Assembly: GCA_000027065.2 (NCBI GenBank) | Contig: FN543093.2 | Span: 1,554,074-1,618,073, forward strand | Direction: 5' to 3' | Origin: Cronobacter turicensis z3032 | Lineage (GTDB): Bacteria; Pseudomonadota; Gammaproteobacteria; Enterobacterales; Enterobacteriaceae | DNA length: 64,000 nucleotides | Shown: in pieces, positions 28,112 through 41,703 of the stretch | Layout: each line of letters starts with the position of its first letter | Numbering within the stretch: the first letter of the stretch is position 1 | Program-made: the position numbers and the translations under genes | Notes under the pieces: model-generated | What the model saw: only the letters and a program-made list of their open reading frames with translations | What the model was told of the DNA's origin: nothing | Databases searched by the model: none

Positions 28112-29845
28112 TCAATGATAGTGTACTGAGCGCGCGCGAAACTGATAATAACGTCCCTGCAGCGCCAGTAATTCCTTGTGACTACCTTGTTCAGTAATCT
28201 GCCCGCTGTCCATGACAATGATGCGATCGAACGCCGTCAGTCCCTGCAGGCGATGCGTGACCATCAGCAGCGTTTTCTCTGCGGCGACCTCTTTAACAAG
28301 TGCCAGTATCTGTCGCTCGGTTTCGGCATCCAGCCCTTCCGTCGGCTCATCCAGTAAAAGCACTGGCGCGTCATGCAGCAGCGCGCGGGCGATGCCGAGA
28401 CGGCGTAGTTCCCCGCCGGATAGCTGGCGTCCACCTTCGCCAAGCCAGGCGTTCAGCCCGTCGTCTTCCAGCAGTTTTTCAAGCCCTACGCGGGCGAGTA
28501 CTGCGCCGAGCGCGGCGTCATCGGCCTGCGGCGCGGCGAGCCGGAGATTATCGCGAAGCGTGGCGCTAAAAAGATGCACGCGCTGCGGCACGACGCTCAT
28601 GGTCGCGCGCAGCGCCGCTTCGTGGTATTCGCTAATGGAAACGCCGCCAAGCGCCACGTCGCCGGAGGTCGGGTCCCAGGCGCGGGTCAAAAGTTGCAGC
28701 AGCGTCGACTTCCCGCAGCCGGTGCGCCCAAGGATAGCGATGTGCTCGCCCGGCGCGACATCAAGCGTAATATCGCGCAGCGCAGGCTGAGGCTGGCCCG
28801 GAAAGCTGAAGCTCACGTTACGCAGCGACAGCGAGGCCTCGTGCGGAGCGTCTGCGCCCGGCTTAGCAAAAGTGATGTCAGCAGGCTGGTCAATCACCTC
28901 GCTCACGCGACGCGCGGAGGCGATAACCTGGCCCAGGTGCTGGAACGCGCCGCCCACCGGCGCCAGCGCTTCAAAGGCGGCCAGCGCGCAGAAGACAAAC
29001 AGCGCGATAAGCGAGCCGGGTGTGCTGTTGCCCCCAACGCCGCCTGCGGCCAGCCACAGGATCAGCACCACCGTCATGCCGCTTATCAGCATCATCATCG
29101 CCTGCGAGAGCGCCGTCAGCCCGGCCTGGCGACGCTGCGCCTCGTGCCAGATCTGCTCGGTCGCATCAAGATTATCGCGATAGCGCCCGGCCGCGCCGAA
29201 AATCGACAATTCCGCCTGGCCCTGCAACCAGCCTGTCAGTTGCTGGCGGTAGCTGGCGCGAAGCATCGTCAGCGCTTCGCCCACCGGACGACCGGCGCGA
29301 TAGAAGAGGGGAGGGAGCAGTAGCAGCGTCGCCAGCATGATCCCGCCGAGCGTCAGCGCCAGCGTCACATCCAGCAGGCTTAAACCGAGCGTCACCACGA
29401 CAATAACAGCAAGCGCGCCGATCAGCGGTGAAATCACGCGCAGATAGAGGTGATCCAGCGTATCGACATCCGCCACCAGGCGGTTAAGCAATTCGCCCTG
29501 ACGAAAACGCGCCAGCCCGGACGGAGAGAGCGGCAGCAGGCGACTGAAGGTATAGACGCGCAAGTGCTCCAGCACGCGGAACGTGCCTTCGTGGCTCACC
29601 AGGCGCTCAAAGTAACGTCCCGCGGTGCGGATAATCGCGGCACCGCGAACGCCTGCGGCAGGCAGCATATAGTTAAAGCTGTAGAGGCCAGCCATGCCCA
29701 CCACCGCTGAGGCGGAGAGAAACCAGCCGGAGAGCGTCAACAGGCCGATGCTGGCGAGCAGCGTCACGATAGCCAGCACGACGCCGAGCGACAGCAGCCA
29801 TTTGTGGCGTTTATAGAGCGCCAGATAGGGTAGTAACCCGCGCAT
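28112..29845 (-). CDS. cydC: Glutathione/cysteine ABC exporter subunit CydC
   Basis: 577 residues: six membrane helices, then an ATPase with Walker A GRTGCGKST, signature LSGGELRR and Walker B VLLLDEPTE. CydC pairs with CydD; the heterodimer exports reduced thiols to the periplasm and is needed to assemble cytochrome bd and periplasmic c-type cytochromes. The ATG directly abuts the cydD stop (TAAATG), so translation is coupled. Confidence 0.96.
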   Translation of the reverse strand: MRGLLPYLALYKRHKWLLSLGVVLAIVTLLASIGLLTLSGWFLSASAVVGMAGLYSFNYMLPAAGVRGAAIIRTAGRYFERLVSHEGTFRVLEHLRVYTFSRLLPLSPSGLARFRQGELLNRLVADVDTLDHLYLRVISPLIGALAVIVVVTLGLSLLDVTLALTLGGIMLATLLLLPPLFYRAGRPVGEALTMLRASYRQQLTGWLQGQAELSIFGAAGRYRDNLDATEQIWHEAQRRQAGLTALSQAMMMLISGMTVVLILWLAAGGVGGNSTPGSLIALFVFCALAAFEALAPVGGAFQHLGQVIASARRVSEVIDQPADITFAKPGADAPHEASLSLRNVSFSFPGQPQPALRDITLDVAPGEHIAILGRTGCGKSTLLQLLTRAWDPTSGDVALGGVSISEYHEAALRATMSVVPQRVHLFSATLRDNLRLAAPQADDAALGAVLARVGLEKLLEDDGLNAWLGEGGRQLSGGELRRLGIARALLHDAPVLLLDEPTEGLDAETERQILALVKEVAAEKTLLMVTHRLQGLTAFDRIIVMDSGQITEQGSHKELLALQGRYYQFRARSVHYH

Positions 29846-31612
29846 TTAAATCTCCTCCTGACGGTGCGCCAGCAGCGCCGCGAAATAGCCGTCGGCCTCG
29901 CTAAGCGTGGCGACGTCGCCGCGCTCCACGATACGCCCGTCGCGCATCACCCAGACTTCATCCCAGGCGGCGATATCATCAATCTGGTGCGTCACCATCA
30001 GCGTGGTCTGCGCCAGCGACGCGGTCTCCAGCGCCTGCATCACGCGGCGCTCGCTGCCGGCATCCAGGCTTGCGGAAGGTTCATCGAGCAGCAGCAAACG
30101 ACACGGCGTTAACAGCGCACGGGCGACCGCCACGCGCTGCGCCTGACCGACGGAGAGGCCGGACGACTGATCGCCGACTGGCGTGTCGACGCCCTGCACC
30201 AGCAGCGGTAAGAACTCGCTTACCCACGCTTTATCAAGCGCGGCCTGAAGCTGCGCATCGCTCGCCTCGGGATCGGCCAGTAAGACGTTTTCTTTGAGCG
30301 TCCCGGCAGGCAACTGCGGGTTTTGCCCGACCCAGCTTAACTGACGCCGCCAGCTGTCCGGCTCCAGCTCGCGCAGCTCAACACCATTGACGCGCAGCGA
30401 GCCTTCATACGGCAGAAACCCGGCCAGCAGATTTAAGAGCGAGCTTTTTCCGGCGCCGCTTTGCCCCACCAGCGCCACGCGTTTACCCGCAGGCAGCGTG
30501 AAATTCAGCGGTCCGGCGAGACGTTTCCCCTGCGGAGAGAGGATGGTCAGCCCCTGCGCCTCAAGCGAAATCGGCTCGCAGCCGGGTAACTCCAGCGCGC
30601 CTTTCTCAGCATGCTGAATCGGGGTTTCAAGGAAGGTTTTCAGGCTGTCCGCCGCGCCAATAGCCTGCGCTTTGGCATGATAAAAGGTGCCGAGATCGCG
30701 CAGCGGCTGGAAGAATTCCGGCGCCAGAATCAGCGCCAGGAAACCGGCGAACAGCGTTACGCCCGTACCGTAATGGCCGAAATTGAGTTCACCCAGGTAA
30801 GAGAAGCCGAAATAGACCGCGACCAGCGCGATAGAAAGCGAGGTGAAAAACTCCAGCACGCCGGAGGAGAGAAACGCCAGGCGCAGCACTTCCATCGTGC
30901 GCTGGCGGAAATCCTGAGAAGCCGCCTGAATGTTATGCGTTTCCGCCGCGCCGCGGTTGAAAAGGCGCAGGGTTTCCATACCGCGCAGGCGGTCAAGGAA
31001 GTTTCCGCTCAGGCGCGCCAGCGCCTGAAAATTGCGGCGGTTGGCATCGGCGGCGCCCATGCCGACCATCGCCATAAACAGCGGAATTAGCGGCGCGGTG
31101 CAAAGCAGGATCAGCGCCGCTGCCCAGTTATAAGGGAAAATCGCCAGCACAATCAGCAGCGGCACGCTCGCCGCCAGCGCCATTTGCGGCAGATAGCGGG
31201 CGTAGAAATCGTGCATATCGTCGATCTGCTCAAGGATAAGCGTAGCCCAGCTGCCGGCGGGTTTCCCCTGGATCCAGGCAGGCCCGGCCTCCTGTAACCG
31301 GTTCATCACCTGCTGACGAATGCGGGCGCGGATATGCTGACCGGCGTGAAACCCGACTTTTTCCCTTAGCCATACCACCCAGGCGCGCAGGACAAAGACC
31401 AGAATCAACAGCACAAACGGCAGCAGCTGCGCCTCGCGGGGAATGGCTTTGATTATCAAATCGTTAAGGAGATTGGCCAGCAGCCAGGCCTGCGCGACGA
31501 TAAGCAAACCGCTCACCACGCCCAGCAGGCGCGACAGGTTAAGCCAGCGGCGGGAGATAACGCTTTGCTGTTTAAGCCAGCGGGTCAGTTCTTGTTGACG
31601 GGTTTTATTCAT
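29846..31612 (-). CDS. cydD: Glutathione/cysteine ABC exporter subunit CydD
   Basis: 588 residues, the E. coli length. Six membrane helices followed by an ATPase with Walker A GQSGAGKSS, signature LSVGQAQR (S for the usual G in the second half, as in E. coli) and Walker B LLLLDEPSA. The frame is open for 19 codons more, but homology starts at MNKTRQQELTRWLKQQS. It lies 115 bp downstream of trxB, separated by a terminator. Confidence 0.96.
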   Translation of the reverse strand: MNKTRQQELTRWLKQQSVISRRWLNLSRLLGVVSGLLIVAQAWLLANLLNDLIIKAIPREAQLLPFVLLILVFVLRAWVVWLREKVGFHAGQHIRARIRQQVMNRLQEAGPAWIQGKPAGSWATLILEQIDDMHDFYARYLPQMALAASVPLLIVLAIFPYNWAAALILLCTAPLIPLFMAMVGMGAADANRRNFQALARLSGNFLDRLRGMETLRLFNRGAAETHNIQAASQDFRQRTMEVLRLAFLSSGVLEFFTSLSIALVAVYFGFSYLGELNFGHYGTGVTLFAGFLALILAPEFFQPLRDLGTFYHAKAQAIGAADSLKTFLETPIQHAEKGALELPGCEPISLEAQGLTILSPQGKRLAGPLNFTLPAGKRVALVGQSGAGKSSLLNLLAGFLPYEGSLRVNGVELRELEPDSWRRQLSWVGQNPQLPAGTLKENVLLADPEASDAQLQAALDKAWVSEFLPLLVQGVDTPVGDQSSGLSVGQAQRVAVARALLTPCRLLLLDEPSASLDAGSERRVMQALETASLAQTTLMVTHQIDDIAAWDEVWVMRDGRIVERGDVATLSEADGYFAALLAHRQEEI

Positions 31613-31684
31613 TGCATGCACTGAGCAGTAAAATCCAGAGTGCTCGCCGCAAGGCGAGAGAGCAGGCAATGTTACAACGGGGAT

Positions 31685-31712
31685 AAAAGAAAGGCGACTG
31701 ATTCGTCGCCTT
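31685..31712 (-). terminator. Terminator of trxB
   Basis: Minus-strand 8-bp stem (AAGGCGAC / GTCGCCTT) followed by TCTTTT, 15 bp after the trxB stop and upstream of cydD. Confidence 0.78.
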
Positions 31713-31727
31713 GTTTAACGTGCGGAA

Positions 31728-33165
<1,438 letters not shown>

Positions 33166-33660
33166 ATGGTAGATAGCAAGAAGCGCCCTGGCAAAGATCT
33201 CGACCGTATCGATCGTAACATTCTTAATGAGCTGCAAAAGGATGGGCGCATTTCTAACGTCGAGCTTTCAAAAAGAGTGGGTCTTTCACCGACGCCGTGC
33301 CTTGAGCGCGTTCGTCGTCTGGAACGACAGGGTTTCATTCAGGGCTATACGGCTCTGCTGAACCCGCATTATCTGGATGCCTCACTTCTGGTATTTGTTG
33401 AGATTACTCTGAATCGTGGCGCGCCGGATGTGTTTGAGCAGTTCAATTCCGCTGTACAAAAGCTGGAAGAAATTCAGGAGTGCCATCTGGTTTCGGGCGA
33501 TTTCGACTACCTGTTGAAAACCCGCGTACCGGATATGTCCGCTTACCGTAAGCTGCTGGGCGAAACCCTGCTGCGTCTGCCGGGCGTGAACGACACCCGA
33601 ACTTACGTCGTGATGGAAGAAGTCAAGCAGAGTAATCGTCTGGTTATTAAGACCCGCTAA
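33166..33660 (+). CDS. lrp: Leucine-responsive regulatory protein Lrp
   Basis: 164 residues, nearly identical to E. coli Lrp. The N-terminal helix-turn-helix (about 20-60, NVELSKRVGLSPTPCLERVRRL) binds DNA and the C-terminal RAM domain (about 70-155) binds leucine and mediates octamer/hexadecamer formation. It globally controls amino-acid metabolism and responds to nutrient state. The open frame extends 30 codons upstream, but homology begins at MVDSKKRPGKDL. A perfect-stem terminator follows. Confidence 0.98.
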   Translation: MVDSKKRPGKDLDRIDRNILNELQKDGRISNVELSKRVGLSPTPCLERVRRLERQGFIQGYTALLNPHYLDASLLVFVEITLNRGAPDVFEQFNSAVQKLEEIQECHLVSGDFDYLLKTRVPDMSAYRKLLGETLLRLPGVNDTRTYVVMEEVKQSNRLVIKTR

Positions 33661-33716
33661 CACAGAACAGGTGCAAACCGGGCGTAGTTTGATTACACTC
33701 CTGTTAATCCATACAG

Positions 33717-33755
33717 CAGCAGTGGCGGGGTTTCTCGCCACTGCTGTCCGTTTTA
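33717..33755 (+). terminator. Terminator between lrp and ftsK
   Basis: A perfect 11-bp stem (CAGCAGTGGCG / CGCCACTGCTG) with an 8-nt loop, followed by TCCGTTTTA. It lies 57 bp after the lrp stop and just before the ftsK start. Confidence 0.75.
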
Positions 33756-33779
33756 CCTCATGGACCTGGAGAGCCTGTC

Positions 33780-36700
33780 TTGAGCCAGGAATACACCGAA
33801 GACAAAGAAGTCACACTCACTAAATTAAGCAGCGGGCGACGACTGCTCGAAGCGCTGCTGATCCTCGTGGTGCTGTTTGCCGTCTGGCTGATGGCCGCCC
33901 TGCTAAGCTTTAACCCTTCCGATCCGAGCTGGTCACAAACGGCCTGGCATGAGCCTATCCATAATCTGGGCGGCGCGCCCGGGGCCTGGCTTGCGGACAC
34001 GCTGTTCTTTATTTTCGGCGTGATGGCCTACACCATTCCCGTGATCATGGTGGGCGGCTGCTGGTTTGCCTGGCGTCAGCGCGGTAACGAAGATTACATC
34101 GACTATTTCGCCGTAGCGCTGCGCCTTATCGGCGTACTGGCGCTGATCCTCACTTCCTGCGGGCTGGCGGCGATTAACGCCGACGATATCTGGTATTTCG
34201 CCTCCGGCGGCGTAATTGGCAGCCTGCTTAGCACTGCGCTTCAGCCGATGCTCAACAGCAGCGGCGGCACCATTGCGCTGCTCTGCGTCTGGGCGGCGGG
34301 GCTGACGCTGTTTACCGGCTGGTCCTGGGTCAGCATCGCAGAGAAAATCGGCAGCGTCGTGCTTACCGTGCTGACGTTTGCCAGCAACCGTACCCGCCGT
34401 GACGACACCTGGCAGGATGAAGACGACTACGAGGACGATGAAGAGCACGACGAATATGAAGAGGATGAGCGTGAGCCGCAACAGGCGAAAGGGGAATCCC
34501 GTCGCGCGCGTATTCTTCGTGGTGCTTTAGCCCGCCGCCAGCGGCTGGCGGACAAATTCAGCAACCCTGTCGCACGCAAAACCGACGCCGCGCTCTTTTC
34601 AGGCAAGCGTATGGATGACGCCGACGAGGTGCAATACAGCGTGCGCGGCACCCCTGCGGATGCGGATGACGTCCTGTTCTCTGGCCATAAAGTGACCGAG
34701 CCGGACGCGTTTTATGATGAAAACGATCCTCTGCTGAACGGCCACTCGATTGCCGACCCGGCTGCCGTTGCCGCAGCCGCCACGCCTGTAGCGCCTGTCT
34801 GGGCCTCGGCGCAAACGGCCATGCCGTCTGAAGCGGTAAATGTACAGGCGCCGGATGTCGCGCCAGAAATAGAATGGCATTCCGCGCCTTCAGCCCCGCA
34901 GTCGCATCCGGGCATCGCGCCGGAGCCGGATTACTATGCGCAACCGCCTGTCGCGCAAGCGCCGTTGCAGGAAGAAGCGTACTGGCAGCCCGCGCCGAAC
35001 AGCGCGCCGGTAGCCCCCGCCTATCAACCTGCGCAACAGCCGCAGCCCTATCAGGCGCAGCAACCGCATCCTGGGGCGTATCAGCCAGCGCCGCATGATC
35101 CCTATGCCGAGCCGCAGGCTGAACATTCTGCGCCTGCGCCAGACCCTTATGCGCCGTATGCCTCTTACGCCGCGCCGGAACCGTACGCCCCGGCACAAGA
35201 GGCCGCGCCGGTGTATGAACCAGAGCCCGTCGCGCCGCCGGAAGAGGTCAAACCCGCGCGCCCGCCGCTGTATCATTTCGAAGAAGTGGAAGCGCAGCGC
35301 GCCCGCGAGCGCGAACAGCTGGCCGCCTGGTATCAGCCGATTCCTGAGCCGGAAGAGCTTACCCGTAAGCCGGAGCCCATACGCGCGCCTGAGCCTGCGC
35401 CTGCCGCGCCGTCATTCTCTGCTGCCGATATCGCAGGCGCTGCCGCGTCCGGCCTGAATGTGGCTGCGCAGGGGGCCGCCGCCGCGGCTTCCGTGCACGC
35501 TGCGTCGCAGGCAACGTCTGCGGCAGCGCAAACCGCGGCCGTCGCCTTTACGCCGGTGGCAGGCGAGGCGCCGCGTCCACAGGTGAAAGAGGGCATCGGC
35601 CCGCAGCTGCCGCGCCCGAACCGCGTTCGCGTGCCGACGCGTCGTGAACTGGCGTCTTATGGCATCAAACTGCCTTCTCAGCGGATGGCGGAAGAGCGCG
35701 CCCGCGAAGAGGCGGAACGTCGCATGGCGCAACAGCAGCACGGCGTTTCCGACGAAGAAGCGGATGCGATGTATCAGGATGAGCTGGCGCGTCAGTTCGC
35801 CGCATCCCAGCAGCAGCGTTACGGTGAAGAGTACCAGGCGGAGATGAGCCCGGAAGATGAAGACGCCGCTGAGCAGGCGGAGCTGGCGCGCCAGTTTGCC
35901 GCATCGCAGCAGCAGCGTTATTCCGCGGCGCAACCGTCTGGCGCTGCGCCATTTGCGCCGGATGAGACAGCGTATTCTCCGACGACGCGGGTAAGCGAGA
36001 GCCCGAGCCAGCCGCTCTTTATGCCGGAGCCTGCCGCGCCACAGCCGCACCATCCGGTACCACCGTCTCAGACGCAACACTATCAACAGCCACCGCAACA
36101 GCCACCAGCGCATGTTGCGCCTGCGCAAAGCTACGCGCCGCCGCAAGGTTATACGCCGCAGCCTCAGGCGCCGCAGGGTTACGCACAGCCAACGGCCGCG
36201 CATCAGCCGCAGCCTGCCGCACCGACCCAGGGCTACCAGCCGCCTTCAGCGCCTGCTCAGTATCAGGCTCCGTCTCCGGCCGCGCCTGTACAGGCTCAAC
36301 AGCCGGCATCGCCTCGCGACAGCCTGATCCACCCGCTGCTGATGCGTAATGGTGAAGAACTGCCGAAGCATAAACCGTCCACGCCGTTGCCGTCGCTGGA
36401 TCTGCTGACGTCGCCGCCTGCGGAAGTTGAGCCGGTAGATACCTTCGCCCTGGAGCAGATGGCGCGTCTGGTGGAAGCGCGTCTCGCCGACTTCCGCATT
36501 AAAGCCGATGTCGTGAATTACTCGCCAGGCCCCGTCATTACCCGTTTTGAGCTGAACCTGGCGCCGGGCGTTAAAGCCGCGCGCATCTCTAACCTGTCGC
36601 GCGACCTGGCGCGTTCGCTCTCGACCGTCGCCGTGCGCGTGGTGGAAGTGATCCCCGGCAAGCCGTATGTCGGTCTTGAGCTGCCGAATAAAAAGCGCCA

Positions 36701-37859
36701 GACCGTTTACCTGCGCGAAGTGCTGGACTGCGCGAAATTCCGCGACAACCCGTCGCCGCTGAGCGTGGTGCTGGGTAAAGATATCGCCGGCGATCCGGTC
36801 GTGGCGGATCTTGCGAAAATGCCGCACCTGCTGGTGGCCGGTACGACGGGTTCCGGTAAGTCGGTGGGCGTTAACGCCATGATCCTGAGCATGCTCTACA
36901 AAGCGACGCCGGAAGACGTGCGCTTTATCATGATCGACCCGAAAATGCTGGAGCTGTCGGTGTATGAAGGCATTCCGCATCTTCTGACCGAAGTGGTCAC
37001 CGACATGAAAGACGCCGCCAACGCGCTGCGCTGGAGCGTGAATGAAATGGAGCGCCGCTACAAGCTGATGTCGGCGCTCGGCGTGCGTAACCTCGCCGGT
37101 TACAACGAGAAGATTGCTGAAGCTAAACGTATGGGCCGTCCAATTCCGGATCCTTACTGGAAACCGGGCGACAGCATGGACGCCACCCATCCGGTGCTGG
37201 AAAAACTGCCGTATATCGTGGTTCTGGTCGATGAGTTTGCCGATCTGATGATGACGGTCGGTAAAAAAGTCGAAGAGCTGATCGCGCGTCTCGCGCAGAA
37301 AGCGCGTGCGGCGGGTATTCACCTGGTGCTGGCGACACAGCGTCCGTCCGTGGATGTCATCACCGGCCTGATTAAAGCCAACATCCCGACGCGAATCGCG
37401 TTTACCGTATCCAGTAAAATCGACTCGCGCACCATTCTCGATCAGGGCGGCGCGGAATCGCTGCTGGGGATGGGGGATATGCTGTACTCCGGCCCGAACT
37501 CCTCCATGCCGGTGCGTGTTCACGGCGCCTTCGTGCGTGATGAAGAAGTTCATGCTGTTGTGCAAGACTGGAAAGCGCGCGGCCGTCCGCAATATGTCGA
37601 CGGCATTACCTCCGACAGCGAAAGCGAGGGCGGTGGCGGCGGCTTTGACGGCGGCGAAGAGCTGGATCCGCTGTTCGATCAGGCCGTCTCGTTCGTGGTG
37701 GAAAAACGTAAAGCGTCGATTTCCGGCGTACAGCGTCAGTTCCGCATCGGTTACAACCGCGCGGCGCGCATTATTGAACAGATGGAAATGCAGGGCATCG
37801 TCAGCGAGCAGGGCCATAACGGCAACCGCGAAGTGCTGGCGCCGCCGCCGTTCGAGTAA
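33780..37859 (+). CDS. ftsK: DNA translocase FtsK
   Basis: 1359 residues, about 30 longer than E. coli FtsK. The N-terminal domain (about 1-200) has four membrane helices and is the essential divisome part. A long linker (about 210-860) is rich in P, Q, A and E and carries a duplicated [14 protein letters not shown] block. The motor follows, with Walker A GTTGSGKS (1021-1028) and [11 protein letters not shown], then the C-terminal gamma winged helix that reads KOPS sites and activates XerD. The start is TTG, as in E. coli, preceded by a GGAGAG ribosome site. The length gain lies in the linker. Confidence 0.97.
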   Translation: MSQEYTEDKEVTLTKLSSGRRLLEALLILVVLFAVWLMAALLSFNPSDPSWSQTAWHEPIHNLGGAPGAWLADTLFFIFGVMAYTIPVIMVGGCWFAWRQRGNEDYIDYFAVALRLIGVLALILTSCGLAAINADDIWYFASGGVIGSLLSTALQPMLNSSGGTIALLCVWAAGLTLFTGWSWVSIAEKIGSVVLTVLTFASNRTRRDDTWQDEDDYEDDEEHDEYEEDEREPQQAKGESRRARILRGALARRQRLADKFSNPVARKTDAALFSGKRMDDADEVQYSVRGTPADADDVLFSGHKVTEPDAFYDENDPLLNGHSIADPAAVAAAATPVAPVWASAQTAMPSEAVNVQAPDVAPEIEWHSAPSAPQSHPGIAPEPDYYAQPPVAQAPLQEEAYWQPAPNSAPVAPAYQPAQQPQPYQAQQPHPGAYQPAPHDPYAEPQAEHSAPAPDPYAPYASYAAPEPYAPAQEAAPVYEPEPVAPPEEVKPARPPLYHFEEVEAQRAREREQLAAWYQPIPEPEELTRKPEPIRAPEPAPAAPSFSAADIAGAAASGLNVAAQGAAAAASVHAASQATSAAAQTAAVAFTPVAGEAPRPQVKEGIGPQLPRPNRVRVPTRRELASYGIKLPSQRMAEERAREEAERRMAQQQHGVSDEEADAMYQDELARQFAASQQQRYGEEYQAEMSPEDEDAAEQAELARQFAASQQQRYSAAQPSGAAPFAPDETAYSPTTRVSESPSQPLFMPEPAAPQPHHPVPPSQTQHYQQPPQQPPAHVAPAQSYAPPQGYTPQPQAPQGYAQPTAAHQPQPAAPTQGYQPPSAPAQYQAPSPAAPVQAQQPASPRDSLIHPLLMRNGEELPKHKPSTPLPSLDLLTSPPAEVEPVDTFALEQMARLVEARLADFRIKADVVNYSPGPVITRFELNLAPGVKAARISNLSRDLARSLSTVAVRVVEVIPGKPYVGLELPNKKRQTVYLREVLDCAKFRDNPSPLSVVLGKDIAGDPVVADLAKMPHLLVAGTTGSGKSVGVNAMILSMLYKATPEDVRFIMIDPKMLELSVYEGIPHLLTEVVTDMKDAANALRWSVNEMERRYKLMSALGVRNLAGYNEKIAEAKRMGRPIPDPYWKPGDSMDATHPVLEKLPYIVVLVDEFADLMMTVGKKVEELIARLAQKARAAGIHLVLATQRPSVDVITGLIKANIPTRIAFTVSSKIDSRTILDQGGAESLLGMGDMLYSGPNSSMPVRVHGAFVRDEEVHAVVQDWKARGRPQYVDGITSDSESEGGGGGFDGGEELDPLFDQAVSFVVEKRKASISGVQRQFRIGYNRAARIIEQMEMQGIVSEQGHNGNREVLAPPPFE
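35781..35921 (+). repeat. Duplicated 42-bp block inside the FtsK linker
   Basis: [14 protein letters not shown] is encoded at 35781-35822 (residues 668-681) and again at 35880-35921 (701-714). The protein copies are identical while the DNA copies differ at several third positions, so the duplication is not recent. E. coli FtsK has a similar pair (ELARQFAQTQQQRY). Confidence 0.9.
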
Positions 37860-37869
37860 CCGTTCTTTT

Positions 37870-37904
37870 CCCTGCGCACGCGTCGTCTGGCAGCGTGTGC
37901 AGGG
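37870..37904. other. Stable hairpin in the ftsK-lolA spacer
   Basis: A 12-bp stem (CCCTGCGCACGC / GCGTGTGCAGGG, one G-U pair) with an 11-nt loop begins 11 bp after the ftsK stop. No T-run follows, so it is not a standard terminator; it may protect the 3' end of the mRNA or work with Rho. The remainder of the 189-bp spacer should contain the lolA promoter, not resolved. Confidence 0.55.
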
Positions 37905-38048
37905 CATCACGCCCATCATGATTCTGAAAAGATGGGTAAATTACCAAAAAATCAGGTTTTTCTTCTGTCGAAAATGTCAGCCTTATGGCTACAGTTAGGG
38001 ACAGTAAGCGATCCCGTACCGGGGTCGGTCGTATTCTGAGGGATAACA

Positions 38049-38663
38049 ATGAAAAAAATCGCCGTTACCTGTGCTTTGCTTTCCGCGTTTGCCGTATCGT
38101 CCGTCTGGGCGGATGCCGCAGGCGATTTGAAAAGCCGCCTCGATAAAGTCAGCAGCTTCCACGCCAGCTTCACCCAGAAAGTGACCGATGGCAGCGGGGC
38201 CGCTGTGCAGGAAGGCCAGGGCGATCTGTGGGTTAAACGTCCGAATCTTTTCAACTGGCATATGACGCAGCCGGATGAAAGCGTACTGATTTCCGACGGT
38301 AAAACGCTGTGGTTCTACAACCCGTTTGTTGAGCAGGCGAGCGCTACCTGGCTGAAAGACGCCACCAGCAATACGCCGTTTATGCTGATTGCGCGTAACC
38401 AGAGCAGCGACTGGCAGCAGTACAACATTAAACAGAACGGTGATGATTTCGTGCTGATGCCGAAAGCCAGCAGCGGCAACCTGAAGCAGTTCACCATTAA
38501 CGTGAGCCGCGACGGCACCATCAATCAGTTCAGCGCCGTCGAGCAGGACGATCAGCGCAGTAACTATGAGCTCAAATCCCAGCAGAATGGCGCGGTGGAT
38601 ATGAGCAAATTTACCTTTACGCCGCCGCAGGGCGTAACGGTGGACGACCAGCGTAATAAGTAA
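38049..38663 (+). CDS. lolA: Outer-membrane lipoprotein carrier protein LolA
   Basis: 204 residues with a signal peptide ([21 protein letters not shown], cleaved before DAA). The mature protein has the LolA half-barrel fold, with [19 protein letters not shown] containing the conserved arginine that gates the hydrophobic cavity. LolA carries lipoproteins from LolCDE across the periplasm to LolB. A GAGGG ribosome site precedes the ATG. rarA starts 12 bp downstream, so the two are co-transcribed. Confidence 0.97.
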   Translation: MKKIAVTCALLSAFAVSSVWADAAGDLKSRLDKVSSFHASFTQKVTDGSGAAVQEGQGDLWVKRPNLFNWHMTQPDESVLISDGKTLWFYNPFVEQASATWLKDATSNTPFMLIARNQSSDWQQYNIKQNGDDFVLMPKASSGNLKQFTINVSRDGTINQFSAVEQDDQRSNYELKSQQNGAVDMSKFTFTPPQGVTVDDQRNK

Positions 38664-38675
38664 GTAGAGGTCCGG

Positions 38676-40019
38676 GTGGGCAATCTTTCGCTCGATTTTT
38701 CCGAAAATACCTTTCAGCCTCTGGCCGCGCGTATGCGGCCAGAAAATCTGGCGCAGTATATCGGGCAGCAGCATCTGCTGGCGCCCGGTAAGCCGCTGCC
38801 CCGCGCTATCGAGGCCGGGCATCTTCACTCCATGATCCTCTGGGGCCCGCCGGGCACCGGTAAAACCACGCTTGCCGAAGTCATCGGGCGCTACGCGAAC
38901 GCCGATGTGGAGCGTATTTCGGCGGTGACATCCGGCGTGAAAGAGATTCGTGAAGCCATCGAGCGCGCCCGTCAGAACCGCAACGCGGGCCGCCGCACAA
39001 TTTTGTTCGTCGACGAAGTGCATCGCTTCAACAAAAGCCAGCAGGACGCCTTCCTGCCGCATATCGAAGACGGCACCATTACGTTTATTGGCGCGACCAC
39101 GGAAAATCCGTCGTTTGAGCTGAACTCGGCGCTACTTTCCCGCGCACGCGTCTACCTGCTGAAATCCCTGACGGTTGAGGATATCGAACAGGTGCTGACG
39201 CAGGCGATGAATGACCGTGAGCGCGGCTACGGTGGCCAGGATATCGTATTGCCGGATGAAACCCGACTCGCCATTGCGGAGCTGGTCAACGGCGATGCGC
39301 GACGCGCGCTCAATACGCTGGAAATGATGGCCGATATGGCGCCGACCGACGACAGCGGCAAACGGGTGCTGAAACCCGAACTCCTGACGGAAATCGCTGG
39401 CGAGCGCAGCGCCCGCTTTGATAATAAAGGCGACCGTTTTTACGATTTGATTTCCGCGCTGCATAAGTCGGTGCGCGGCTCCGCACCCGATGCGGCGCTC
39501 TACTGGTATGCGCGTATTATTAGCGCAGGCGGCGATCCTCTTTATGTGGCGCGTCGTTGCCTGGCGATCGCCTCCGAGGATGTGGGCAATGCCGATCCGC
39601 GTGCCATGCAGGTGGCGATTTCCGCATGGGACTGCTTTACGCGCGTCGGCCCGGCGGAAGGCGAAAGGGCGATTGCCCAGGCGATTGTCTATCTTGCCTG
39701 CGCGCCGAAGAGCAACGCGGTGTATACCGCTTTCAAGGCCGCGCTTAGAGACGCGCGTGACCGCCCGGATTACGATGTGCCGGAACATCTGCGCAACGCC
39801 CCGACGAAGCTCATGAAGGAAATGGGCTACGGGCAGGAGTACCGTTATGCGCATGACGAACCCAACGCCTACGCGGCTGGCGAAGACTATTTCCCTGCGG
39901 AAATGGCACAAACACGCTACTATCACCCCACCAACAGAGGTCTTGAAGGCAAGATTGGCGAAAAGCTAGCCTGGCTTGCTGAGCAGGATCAGAAAAGCCC
40001 CACAAAACGCTACCGCTAA
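38676..40019 (+). CDS. rarA: Replication-associated recombination protein RarA
   Basis: 447 residues, AAA+ clamp-loader-like. Walker A GPPGTGKT (57-64), Walker [11 protein letters not shown] and the arginine-finger region SALLSRARV are present; the C-terminal half is the tetramerisation domain of the RarA/WRNIP1/Mgs1 family. It acts at stalled replication forks and interacts with SSB. The start is GTG with an AGAGG ribosome site. Close to E. coli RarA throughout. Confidence 0.96.
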   Translation: MGNLSLDFSENTFQPLAARMRPENLAQYIGQQHLLAPGKPLPRAIEAGHLHSMILWGPPGTGKTTLAEVIGRYANADVERISAVTSGVKEIREAIERARQNRNAGRRTILFVDEVHRFNKSQQDAFLPHIEDGTITFIGATTENPSFELNSALLSRARVYLLKSLTVEDIEQVLTQAMNDRERGYGGQDIVLPDETRLAIAELVNGDARRALNTLEMMADMAPTDDSGKRVLKPELLTEIAGERSARFDNKGDRFYDLISALHKSVRGSAPDAALYWYARIISAGGDPLYVARRCLAIASEDVGNADPRAMQVAISAWDCFTRVGPAEGERAIAQAIVYLACAPKSNAVYTAFKAALRDARDRPDYDVPEHLRNAPTKLMKEMGYGQEYRYAHDEPNAYAAGEDYFPAEMAQTRYYHPTNRGLEGKIGEKLAWLAEQDQKSPTKRYR

Positions 40020-40049
40020 CGCGATCGTTGCGGTAAGGTTAATCGTTGA

Positions 40050-41408
<1,359 letters not shown>

Positions 41409-41428
41409 GGTGAATCGTCCGTTGTTTT

Positions 41429-41458
41429 AAAAGCGCCTGCGGGCGCTTTTTTCGTTTT
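41429..41458 (+). terminator. Terminator of serS
   Basis: A 9-bp stem (AAAAGCGCC / GGCGCTTTT, loop TGCG) followed by TTCGTTTT, 20 bp after the serS stop. In K-12 the dmsABC operon follows serS; here a 295-bp gene-free spacer leads to ycaD. Confidence 0.85.
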
Positions 41459-41640
41459 GACCCCGCCTTTTTTTATCAGAATTATTGATAAATTTTTTCA
41501 TCGATATCCGCGGAGTATTATTCAGCTAACTTATTATTCTTTATAGATAAAGATAAGCAAAAAGCGTCGGCGCCGGAGCGGATAAATGAAGGCTGTTCAT
41601 CGATGGTCTGTTTCGGCCTGATAAGACGATTTCTGGCAGA

Positions 41641-41668
41641 TTGACTTTGCCGTGGCTGGTGGCATGAT
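41641..41668 (+). promoter_or_regulatory. Candidate promoter of ycaD
   Basis: TTGACT (41641-41646), a 16-bp spacer and CATGAT (41663-41668). It is 36 bp before the ycaD ATG. The spacer upstream of it is AT-rich with no open frame of note. Confidence 0.35.
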
Positions 41669-41703
41669 GCGCACGAATTCTTACCTTCCTCACGGTTTTA
41701 TCC

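Noticed and set aside
36246..37919. 557-codon minus-strand frame opposite the FtsK motor
   Set aside because: Shadow of ftsK; His/Arg-rich composition typical of antisense frames in GC-rich genes.
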